Below, one piece after another: positions 1 to 5,103 of a DNA stretch of 8,019 bases. The first letter of the stretch is position 1. Each line of letters opens with the position of its first letter. This DNA is from Methanocorpusculum sp. (GTDB lineage: Archaea; Halobacteriota; Methanomicrobia; Methanomicrobiales; Methanocorpusculaceae). The position numbers and the translations under genes are program-made. The notes beneath the pieces are model-generated. The model did not search any database and was not told the origin of the DNA. It worked only from the letters and a program-made list of their open reading frames with translations. The stretch is from the NCBI GenBank assembly GCA_029986975.1, contig DALTWR010000030.1, positions 1 to 8,019 of the forward strand, written 5' to 3'.

Positions 1-15
1 ACAAAATCCATTGTC

Positions 16-23
16 AAAAAAAA
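16..23 (-). terminator. Poly-U terminator after the MFS transporter
   Basis: A run of eight A on the plus strand reads as T8 on the minus strand, preceded there by GCCCC and lying 22 bases after the transporter's TGA. Oligo-T runs of this kind end transcription in archaea without needing a hairpin, and I see no strong stem here. This is a sequence-based inference. Confidence 0.45.
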
Positions 24-44
24 GGGGCTAATAGTCACAATCCA

Positions 45-1244
45 TCACGCATCTGTATTTTTAGCCGGTTTCCTGTATCTGATAAATAACGCAATTAAAG
101 GCGCTGCGGCAATCGGAATAATAAGTAACTGCATTGCAAACGGCAGACTTCCGGAAACATCAGCAATAATTCCTACAGCAGTTGCCCCAAGTCCTCCTAC
201 GCCGAGCGTGAATCCGAGTGTAAGCCCTGATGCAAATCCTGTTCTTCCCGGAAGAAGTTCCTGACTCATCGTAACCGATGTTACATAACAGAAACTTGCA
301 AAGAATGCATAAATCATAATTCCTGCAAACATCAGCCATCCGCCGGTAAAGATAAGAAGATACGCAGGGATTGCAAGCGCAAGACCTAAGACGAGCATTG
401 TTTTTCTGCCGAAATGGTCAGACAGATATCCGCCCACAAGCTGTCCTGCAACACCTGCGAAAAGCATCACGGTAACAACTACAGAAGCCAGTGCTGCATC
501 CATTCCCGAATCACCTAAGATTAAAAGCGTCGGAAGATACGTGATAAGACCGAGGTATCCGATTGCCCGAAGAGCACAGACAATAACCACAAGGGCTGCT
601 GCCGTGTTCATCGCGGGTGTTTCTGTCTTTACGGTTGATGCTGATGCAGGTATTTCTTCGGTCTTTACATCAGTTTTATCTTTCTTTGCCGTAAGACGCC
701 AAATCCATGCAGCCCCTATAATTCCGGGGAGAACAAGCCAGGCAACAGACGGCAGTCCTGCAAAGGTAATCAGACATCCGGCAACAAGCGGACCTATTGC
801 ATAGCTGATGCTTCCGGCTGTGGTAAATATCGAGTTGTAGAGTCCGAGTTTTCCGGGCGGGCTGATTTTGAAAATCAGATTCATTCCTGCCGGATGGAAC
901 AAAGCATGACCTATGGCCGCTCCTGATACAAGGAGGATGAGAATGAGATAATTATTGGTAAGAACCGATAAGGACACTCCAATGCTTCCTAACAGAATAC
1001 AGAGCGCGACATTTGCGGTCTTTCCGGTTTTATCATTCCAGATGCCGACAAACGGCTGGGTAATGGATGATACAACATTGAAAATGGTCACTACAAGACC
1101 CGCAAGGAAATACGAAAGCCCCATCCCTTCAATTAAGAACGGGAGAATAATCGGCAATATGGGCGTGTATAAGTCGATGATAAAGTGTCCCGCGATGGCA
1201 CTTATGAGTGTGTTATTTTTTGTTTTTGATTTTGTTTCTGACAT
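45..1244 (-). CDS. MFS transporter, Fsr-like (fosmidomycin-resistance type)
   Basis: A 399-residue integral membrane protein with the major facilitator layout: two six-helix halves joined by a charged cytoplasmic loop (about residues 184-212, rich in Lys, Thr and Glu). The first half carries a motif-A-like GIWNDKTGK (67-75) after helix 2, and the second half has the fuller GGYLSDHFGRK (271-281). The segments GHFIIDLYTPILP (19-31) and GHALFHPAG (112-120), and the helix-5 run GSISYAIGPLVAG (144-156), resemble E. coli Fsr, so an efflux pump driven by proton exchange is the best family guess. The true substrate cannot be read from sequence. The ATG is supported by GAGATGA six bases upstream. It lies 78 bases behind the radical SAM gene and has its own possible TATA box. 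Length is normal for the family and no break is seen. Confidence 0.88.
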   Translation of the reverse strand: MSETKSKTKNNTLISAIAGHFIIDLYTPILPIILPFLIEGMGLSYFLAGLVVTIFNVVSSITQPFVGIWNDKTGKTANVALCILLGSIGVSLSVLTNNYLILILLVSGAAIGHALFHPAGMNLIFKISPPGKLGLYNSIFTTAGSISYAIGPLVAGCLITFAGLPSVAWLVLPGIIGAAWIWRLTAKKDKTDVKTEEIPASASTVKTETPAMNTAAALVVIVCALRAIGYLGLITYLPTLLILGDSGMDAALASVVVTVMLFAGVAGQLVGGYLSDHFGRKTMLVLGLALAIPAYLLIFTGGWLMFAGIMIYAFFASFCYVTSVTMSQELLPGRTGFASGLTLGFTLGVGGLGATAVGIIADVSGSLPFAMQLLIIPIAAAPLIALFIRYRKPAKNTDA

Positions 1245-1250
1245 CTGTTT

Positions 1251-1257
1251 TCATCTC
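1251..1257 (-). promoter_or_regulatory. Ribosome binding site of the MFS transporter
   Basis: GAGATGA on the minus strand differs by one base from the GAGGTGA part of the archaeal anti-SD complement and lies six bases before the ATG at 1244. It supports that start over any internal one. Confidence 0.5.
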
Positions 1258-1298
1258 TTCAGAGTGAAGAATGTGTATGTTAGTATTTGTGATGTATG

Positions 1299-1306
1299 CT
1301 TATAAG
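1299..1306 (-). promoter_or_regulatory. Possible TATA box for the MFS transporter
   Basis: The 8-base palindrome CTTATAAG lies between the radical SAM stop and the transporter start. Placing transcription about 26 bases downstream gives a start near 1276 and a leader of about 32 bases, which leaves room for the ribosome binding site. It is weaker than the other TATA boxes in the window, and the transporter may also be read through from the upstream gene. Confidence 0.35.
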
Positions 1307-1322
1307 ACCAGTGCCTTCTTAT

Positions 1323-2360
1323 CTACTCAAAGGAAGACAGCCGCATCTGCCGTGTTCGTCCGAGCGAGAGATACGGAAGCGCCCGTTTTACAATCACTCC
1401 ACAGGATCTCAGGACTTCAGGGTTTCTGACATTTTGTACGGCACGTTTTTGGAGAATATTCCGTGCAGAAACAACACCGATGCCCGGAACGCGAAGCAGT
1501 TCTTCGAATGCTGCTTCTGCCGGATTTATCTGAGGCAGCGTTTTTGCAAGAAGGATTTTCGGGTCGGTATTTAAAAGCATGCCGTCTTCATCAAAAACAG
1601 GGGCGGTCTCAGGTCTGGTGTATCCATAGAGCCTGAGAAGTGCATCGACCTGATACCAGCGGTTTGCCCGCCACAAAGGCGTATTTTCGCGGGATTCGAG
1701 CGGCGTTCCTTTAAGTGCGTTAAACGCCGAGTAATAGATACGCGCCGGCTGATACTTTTCGTAACTTGTCATAACCGTGCGGAAAATATCCATGTCCGAT
1801 TCATCAGCAGCGCCGACGACAAACTGAGTGGAATGTTTATGAGGCATAATTTCCCCTAACCACTGATGACGTGTTAACAGGTCTGATTTGAAATTTTTAA
1901 CCGAGGCGAGTTCTGATAAGTGTGATGAATCACAGGCTTCGAGATTTACACTCAGCCTTGTTGCATACTTTGCAAGTTCTGTAATATCCGAGCGTTCTGC
2001 ACCCGGAAGTACTTTGAGATGGAGATACCCGTTAAAGCCGGATTTCCTGATAAGCCGTGCGGTTTCTGTTATTTTCTCCATTCCAAGGTCTGTATCTCCT
2101 CTTGGAATTCCCGTACTTAAAAGCAGCCCGCCTACTTTTCCTTCGCGATAGAGTTCGAGAAAACCGTGCGCCGCTTCTTCGGGCGTAAAACTGATTCCCT
2201 TTTGTTTCGTACAGATTTCACAGTATTTACAATCAAACGAACAGGTTCCATCGAGCAGAAGTTTTAAGATATTACACTGATGTGAACTGCTGCTTCGCCC
2301 CGTCTGGTCGAAAAAAGGAGATTTAACTGCCCGTTCTATTTTCTGTGTGAGTTCAGACAT
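1323..2360 (-). CDS. Radical SAM protein with C-terminal helix-hairpin-helix, putative DNA modification/repair
   Basis: A 345-residue protein from the chosen ATG. The radical SAM cluster motif CSFDCKYC (C40, C44, C47) ligates the 4Fe-4S cluster that cleaves S-adenosylmethionine; a further Cys (C50) follows it. The surrounding text (NILKLLLDGTC, FTPEEA, GLLLSTGI, GFNGYLHLKVLPGA, RLSVNLEA, HKHSTQFVVGA) matches the family described as putative DNA modification/repair radical SAM protein, often linked in bacteria to uracil-DNA-glycosylase-like partners. Near the C-terminus LLRVPGIGVVSARNIL (about 288-303) is a helix-hairpin-helix, a non-specific DNA-binding fold. The protein is shorter than the roughly 400-residue bacterial members as I remember them, mainly at the N-terminus. 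The start at 2360 is chosen because AAAGGAGA lies eight bases before it. An in-frame ATG at 2414 would add 18 mostly basic or polar residues translated from the leader. It is third in a likely operon after two tiny genes. The substrate is unknown. Confidence 0.85.
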   Translation of the reverse strand: MSELTQKIERAVKSPFFDQTGRSSSSHQCNILKLLLDGTCSFDCKYCEICTKQKGISFTPEEAAHGFLELYREGKVGGLLLSTGIPRGDTDLGMEKITETARLIRKSGFNGYLHLKVLPGAERSDITELAKYATRLSVNLEACDSSHLSELASVKNFKSDLLTRHQWLGEIMPHKHSTQFVVGAADESDMDIFRTVMTSYEKYQPARIYYSAFNALKGTPLESRENTPLWRANRWYQVDALLRLYGYTRPETAPVFDEDGMLLNTDPKILLAKTLPQINPAEAAFEELLRVPGIGVVSARNILQKRAVQNVRNPEVLRSCGVIVKRALPYLSLGRTRQMRLSSFE

Positions 2361-2367
2361 TTTCTTT

Positions 2368-2375
2368 TCTCCTTT
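2368..2375 (-). promoter_or_regulatory. Ribosome binding site that sets the radical SAM start
   Basis: AAAGGAGA on the minus strand, with the GGAG core ending eight bases before the ATG at 2360. It argues against the upstream in-frame ATG at 2414, which has no comparable site. The same 17-base initiation region is repeated exactly in front of the 43-codon gene. Confidence 0.65.
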
Positions 2376-2419
2376 CCCTCTTGAATTTCTCCTGTAATTA
2401 TCTCTTGTAATCATCTGCC

Positions 2420-2551
2420 TTATGCAGCTGCAGATGAGGCATCACTTTGATGAATGCAGCAGACAGCGTTTTCCATCGCCGCTCTGAGTTCTGCTTCTTT
2501 TCTGAGTCCTTCGATAAGTGATTCTGCTCTTCTGAGGTTGAATATTTCCAT
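2420..2551 (-). CDS. Small 43-residue protein of unknown function
   Basis: I do not recognise this protein. It runs from an ATG with a strong AAGGAG site eight bases upstream to a TAA at 2420, so its start is as well supported as that of the radical SAM gene behind it. An in-frame TAA lies five codons before the ATG, so no longer version exists. The first 30 residues (MEIFNLRRAE...ELRAAMENAV) alternate charged and hydrophobic residues and would make an amphipathic helix. Two adjacent cysteines (C31, C32) and a Ser/Ala-rich tail ending in three Ala follow. It begins 77 bases after the 69-residue gene and ends 59 bases before the radical SAM start, so co-transcription is likely. It could be a small partner of the radical SAM enzyme, but that rests on position alone. 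A competing reading in another frame is Lys-rich and has no ribosome site. Confidence 0.5.
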   Translation of the reverse strand: MEIFNLRRAESLIEGLRKEAELRAAMENAVCCIHQSDASSAAA

Positions 2552-2559
2552 TTTCTTTT

Positions 2560-2565
2560 CTCCTT
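2560..2565 (-). promoter_or_regulatory. Ribosome binding site of the 43-residue small gene
   Basis: AAGGAG on the minus strand, eight bases before the ATG at 2551. It is the main support for reading this short frame as a gene rather than the overlapping Lys-rich frame. Confidence 0.55.
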
Positions 2566-2628
2566 GTTAGTTCTGTTTTTTGGTTTTCTTTTCCGAACTG
2601 TATCTTTTGATTTTTCCAAATCCGGTAT

Positions 2629-2838
2629 TCAGCAGACGATGTATGCCTGTTTTCTCACAGCAGATGATGCTGACGGCAGAAAGTCGCCGGCGTACATGCA
2701 GGCTTTGGATAACTGACTTCTTCTCTGAACCGGCGTGTAGGCAGATGCACGCTCTGCAATAGAGGATAATGCTGCACTTGCGTTTTCGGACACCGATTCG
2801 GATTCAATCATTTTTACAACTTCATTAATGTAAGACAT
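2629..2838 (-). CDS. Small 69-residue protein of unknown function
   Basis: I do not recognise this protein. It starts with MSYINEVVKMIESESVSENA and ends in TGA at 2629. The first half is acidic and helix-prone (Glu, Ser, Ala and branched residues). The second half is more basic, with QRRSQLSKACMYAG (about 39-52) and two cysteines (C47, C69), the last at the very C-terminus. No membrane segment or signal peptide is visible. A very good TATA box lies about 35 bases before the ATG, which puts the transcript start about 10 bases upstream and leaves no room for a standard ribosome site. It is the first gene of a probable operon with the 43-residue gene and the radical SAM gene. It might also be a degraded remnant of a larger protein, but the promoter and clean start argue for a live gene. 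Confidence 0.5.
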   Translation of the reverse strand: MSYINEVVKMIESESVSENASAALSSIAERASAYTPVQRRSQLSKACMYAGDFLPSASSAVRKQAYIVC

Positions 2839-2869
2839 AGTTGTTCTGAATACTAACTCGACGAGGGAG

Positions 2870-2877
2870 TATATAAA
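2870..2877 (-). promoter_or_regulatory. TATA box of the small-gene/radical SAM operon
   Basis: TTTATATA on the minus strand is a textbook archaeal TATA box, preceded by GGGGG. Its centre lies about 35 bases before the ATG at 2838, so transcription should start near 2847-2849 with a leader of about 10 bases. No other strong promoter precedes the radical SAM gene, so this one probably drives all three genes. Confidence 0.65.
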
Positions 2878-2883
2878 CCCCCT

Positions 2884-2893
2884 ACCGCGCGGT
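2884..2893 (-). promoter_or_regulatory. Perfect 10-bp palindrome next to the TATA box
   Basis: ACCGCGCGGT is a perfect 10-bp palindrome six bases upstream of the TATA box at 2870-2877. It is GC-only at its core in an otherwise AT-rich spacer. A site here could bind a dimeric regulator that blocks or helps TBP/TFB binding. No binding protein can be named, and a palindrome this short can arise by chance. Confidence 0.35.
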
Positions 2894-2993
2894 GCGGAAG
2901 TGGGTCAGATGTCAGATTTTTGAAAAAATAGAAGCCTGAAAATAGCTCTGATTTTAAAACAGGGATTAATTTGAGTTCTGATGCCACTTCCGC
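2894..2993. repeat. 100-bp element bounded by inverted repeats
   Basis: The left arm GCGGAAGTGGGTCAGA (2894-2909) is the reverse complement of the right arm TCTGATGCCACTTCCGC (2977-2993), apart from a GC-versus-G difference in the middle: ten outer bases and five inner bases match exactly. The 67 bases between the arms are AT-rich. The span lies wholly between the glycosylase stop (3018) and the promoter of the small-gene operon. It could be a transcript hairpin that ends the glycosylase mRNA, a pair of protein sites, or the remnant of a tiny non-autonomous element. No flanking target duplication is evident. Confidence 0.55.
2923..2928 (-). terminator. Possible oligo-U terminator after the glycosylase gene
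   Basis: A6 on the plus strand reads as T6 on the minus strand, about 90 bases after the glycosylase stop and inside the inverted-repeat element. It is the best oligo-T run before the next promoter on that strand. Confidence 0.3.
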
Positions 2994-3017
2994 GAAATGA
3001 ACAGGATGTATATTAAT

Positions 3018-3917
3018 CTATCTTTTTTGAGGGTTGTTTTCTTCCCTGTTCGGTGCGGATTTTATCCGGTAGTTTCCATCTGTCTCGCGGACAAAAAATC
3101 CCTCTTTTGTCATCGTCTCAAGAACATCTGAAATAACATCCAAGGGACATGAAAGAATCTTTGAAAGTGTTTGTGCATCGGCTTTTTCTGTATCAAGCAT
3201 CTGCTTTAAGACACGTCCTCTGACCTGCCGTTTTGAGCCTTCAAATGCACTCTGTTTTACATACTGTCTGCTTTTTCTGTTCGGATTTCCGGCACTCTGC
3301 TTCATTACAGAACCTAAATCCATAAGCGCCCAGTACCATTCGCGGGAATTTTCCGGAAGGGCGGCTTTTACGAGCGGAAACAGGTCTGCATCATCTACGC
3401 CGTCACGGTCTCTGAAGAAACAGTGGATAAAGATGCGCCGGATATTTGTTTCGATGAAAACAACCGGCGCATTGAACGCAAACGCGGCAATAGAACAGGA
3501 TGTAGCAGGACCAATGCCGGGCAGTTCTATCAGTTCTTCAGGCGTTTTCGGGAAAACGCCGCCATAGGTTTCGATGACGATTCTGCACAGTTTCTGTAAG
3601 GATAACGCACGGCGATTGTATCCCATACCCTGCCACGCGGAGATAACCTCTGCTTCCGTTGCAGCGGCGAGGGATTCTGCCGTCGGAAATTGTGCAATAA
3701 ACCGGGGGAAAATCACTTCGACGCGGGATACCTGCGTCTGTTGAAGCATAACCTCTGATACCGTAATCAGATACGGGTCTGTCGTATGGCGCCAGAGCAT
3801 ATCATGTCTTCCGTGTTTTTGGTAGTAGGAAAAGACAAACTCCCTGAACTCATGTATGATGGCATCAGATATTTTTCCCTCATGTACCTCTCCTGAAAAA
3901 TCAGGGAAGGAAATCAT
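3018..3917 (-). CDS. HhH-GPD DNA glycosylase, MutY-like, without iron-sulphur cluster
   Basis: A 299-residue base-excision-repair glycosylase, probably removing a mispaired base (adenine opposite 8-oxoguanine or guanine by homology). The MutY core is clear: SEVMLQQTQV (54-63) with the catalytic Glu at 55, WQGMGYNRRA (95-104), and the helix-hairpin-helix ELPGIGPATS (131-140). At the position of the MutY catalytic Asp (ILDGNV in E. coli) this protein reads FIETNIRR (154-161), giving Glu156. After MDLGS (199-203), where MutY has its four cluster cysteines, there are none: the text is NPNRKSRQYV...FEGSKRQVRG. From about residue 235 a short winged-helix-like end replaces the NUDIX-like 8-oxoG recognition domain of bacterial MutY. 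The ATG at 3917 is chosen for AAAGGTGA just before it; upstream in-frame ATGs at 3944 and 4022 overlap the phoU-like gene. It lies 13 bases behind that gene and is probably co-transcribed with it. Substrate specificity is uncertain. Confidence 0.82.
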   Translation of the reverse strand: MISFPDFSGEVHEGKISDAIIHEFREFVFSYYQKHGRHDMLWRHTTDPYLITVSEVMLQQTQVSRVEVIFPRFIAQFPTAESLAAATEAEVISAWQGMGYNRRALSLQKLCRIVIETYGGVFPKTPEELIELPGIGPATSCSIAAFAFNAPVVFIETNIRRIFIHCFFRDRDGVDDADLFPLVKAALPENSREWYWALMDLGSVMKQSAGNPNRKSRQYVKQSAFEGSKRQVRGRVLKQMLDTEKADAQTLSKILSCPLDVISDVLETMTKEGFFVRETDGNYRIKSAPNREENNPQKR

Positions 3918-3930
3918 TTCACCTTTTTCT

Positions 3931-4944
3931 TTAGTTGTCGGCATCGTCTGCAACTGATTTGTTGATGAGAATTTCTGCGATATCTGCGCTGTATTCGCCG
4001 ATTCTGTGCATACTCTGAACAATCTGGGTTACAGCAACAGCCTCTTCTGCTTTCATTCGGTTGGTCAGTTCACCGAATGAATGAATCATTTCTTCGAGTT
4101 CTTCGGCGTTTGCGATGATTTTATTTGCGCCGATAATGCTTCCTGAATAAATCTCCTGAATGACTTTGTTGAAGATGGCTAGGACGTTTTCTCCTGCTTT
4201 GGTGAGTTTGGGAATTAAGGTGCGTTCAACGCCGTTGTCGATTAAGACAAGAACCGCCTCAGCGATTAATACGGCGTGGTCGCCGACTCTTTCCAAGATA
4301 CGGGATATCTGGTAGTAAGTTGAGGCTTCTCTGGGGGATATTTCCATTTTGAGAGCGAGCGCAGGATTTTCTGTTATGAGTGAGAACTGACGGTGAACAA
4401 GCCAATGGAGTCTGTCAACATCGGTATCACGCGATGCTACGTCTTCTGCGAGTTCCCGCTTTCCCTGTTCAAGGGCAAAGAGGGCGTCTTCGTGCATTGC
4501 TTTTACGATGACGTACATTCTCCGGATGGTGTTTCCGAAGGGCATTTCTGTGGGGTTTAGGATGTCTTTTAAGGTGATGATATTGTCTGCTTCGTCGGCT
4601 ACTTCCTGACCTATGGTCATCTGGGTGAATTTCCTGACGACCTGTCGTACTTTTGGCGGGATTCTTCCCGGCGATGTTATTTTTATGACGGTAAATCCGC
4701 TGATGTATGCGCCGATTAATGATCTAAGCAGAGCCTGTGAGTCGGGGTAATTTTTCAGTGCGAACTCTTTTGTTTTTTCGGTGTTGTCATAATGGATATT
4801 GGGAGTTATAAGAAGTGTTCCGTCCGGGCGTGAAACAACGCCTATGGGGTCATTTTTCTTGATGCCTACGTCGCTTACCCATTTTTTGGGAAGAGATAAT
4901 ACGTATGATGACTCGCCGGTCATCTGGATTTTGCGGATGTCCAT
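3931..4944 (-). CDS. AbrB-PhoU domain protein, phosphate uptake regulator
   Basis: A 337-residue regulator. Residues 1-48 (MDIRKIQMTG, YVLSLPKKW, DGTLLITP) form a SpoVT/AbrB swapped-hairpin DNA-binding domain; the rest is a PhoU helical region. PhoU signature repeats are visible as RILERVGDHAVLIAE (215-229) and SMHRIGEYSADIAEI (311-325), with the acidic residues that bind metal in PhoU, plus DTDVDRLH (173-180). In archaea such fusions are thought to sense phosphate status and control phosphate transport genes directly through the AbrB part, but no pst transporter genes lie in this window. The start at 4944 is chosen because homology begins there and a strong TATA box sits 25 bases upstream, which implies a leaderless mRNA. 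An ATG at 5028 lies upstream of that TATA box and would add 28 unlikely residues. The glycosylase gene follows 13 bases after the stop. Confidence 0.88.
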   Translation of the reverse strand: MDIRKIQMTGESSYVLSLPKKWVSDVGIKKNDPIGVVSRPDGTLLITPNIHYDNTEKTKEFALKNYPDSQALLRSLIGAYISGFTVIKITSPGRIPPKVRQVVRKFTQMTIGQEVADEADNIITLKDILNPTEMPFGNTIRRMYVIVKAMHEDALFALEQGKRELAEDVASRDTDVDRLHWLVHRQFSLITENPALALKMEISPREASTYYQISRILERVGDHAVLIAEAVLVLIDNGVERTLIPKLTKAGENVLAIFNKVIQEIYSGSIIGANKIIANAEELEEMIHSFGELTNRMKAEEAVAVTQIVQSMHRIGEYSADIAEILINKSVADDADN

Positions 4945-4958
4945 ATATAGATTATATG
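4942..4958 (-). promoter_or_regulatory. Inverted repeat over the PhoU start codon
   Basis: CATATA (4942-4947) and TATATG (4953-4958) are perfect 6-base arms around a 5-base spacer. The repeat covers the start codon and predicted transcription start of the AbrB-PhoU gene. A site here could serve autoregulation by the gene's own AbrB domain. In AT-rich promoter sequence such a repeat can also be chance. Confidence 0.25.
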
Positions 4959-4963
4959 TGGGG

Positions 4964-4973
4964 TATATATAAA
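4964..4973 (-). promoter_or_regulatory. TATA box of the leaderless AbrB-PhoU transcript
   Basis: TTTATATATA on the minus strand, centred about 25 bases before the ATG at 4944. Archaeal TATA boxes sit about 26 bases before the transcript start, so transcription should begin at or within a base or two of the ATG. No Shine-Dalgarno site is present in front of the gene, as expected for a leaderless mRNA. Confidence 0.65.
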
Positions 4974-5043
4974 TACTATAGAGATTGGGGTGGATATGTC
5001 GGGAATGTAAACAAGACAGAATCATCAAACAAATGACTCAACA

Positions 5044-5055
5044 CTATTATTATCT
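5044..5055 (+). promoter_or_regulatory. Weak candidate TATA element for mcm
   Basis: The AT-rich stretch CTATTATTATCT is the best-placed TATA-like sequence before mcm: a start near 5075 would leave a leader of about 29 bases with an intact ribosome site. The stronger TATATATAAATA at 4964-4975 could serve instead, with a leader of more than 100 bases. I cannot decide between them. Confidence 0.25.
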
Positions 5056-5092
5056 CAAGAAACCAACACATATAGACATACCAATAATTCTT

Positions 5093-5100
5093 AGGAGGTG
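5093..5100 (+). promoter_or_regulatory. Strong ribosome binding site that sets the mcm start
   Basis: AGGAGGTG is a near-perfect match to the archaeal 16S tail and lies three bases before the ATG at 5104. An in-frame GTG at 5098 falls inside this site and is therefore unlikely to be the start. Confidence 0.75.
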
Positions 5101-5103
5101 GAC

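Noticed and set aside
2361..2414. N-terminal extension of the radical SAM protein from an ATG at 2414
   Set aside because: The 18 added residues are translated from the purine-rich leader and include the ribosome site for the ATG at 2360; they do not look like family sequence.
2398..2619. A 73-codon minus-strand frame starting MEKSKDTVRK
   Set aside because: It is very Lys-rich, has no ribosome site, overlaps the better-supported 43-codon frame in another phase and runs into the radical SAM leader. It looks like the purine-rich leader sequence translated out of frame.
3918..4022. Longer starts for the glycosylase at 3944 and 4022
   Set aside because: They lie inside the end of the AbrB-PhoU gene in another frame and add no family sequence; the ATG at 3917 has a GGTGA site and fits where homology begins.
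4945..5028. N-terminal extension of the AbrB-PhoU protein from an ATG at 5028
   Set aside because: It would begin upstream of the strong TATA box and encode Tyr- and Ile-rich text drawn from the promoter itself.
5098..5103. GTG start for mcm at 5098
   Set aside because: This GTG is part of the ribosome binding site; the ATG at 5104 is correctly spaced.
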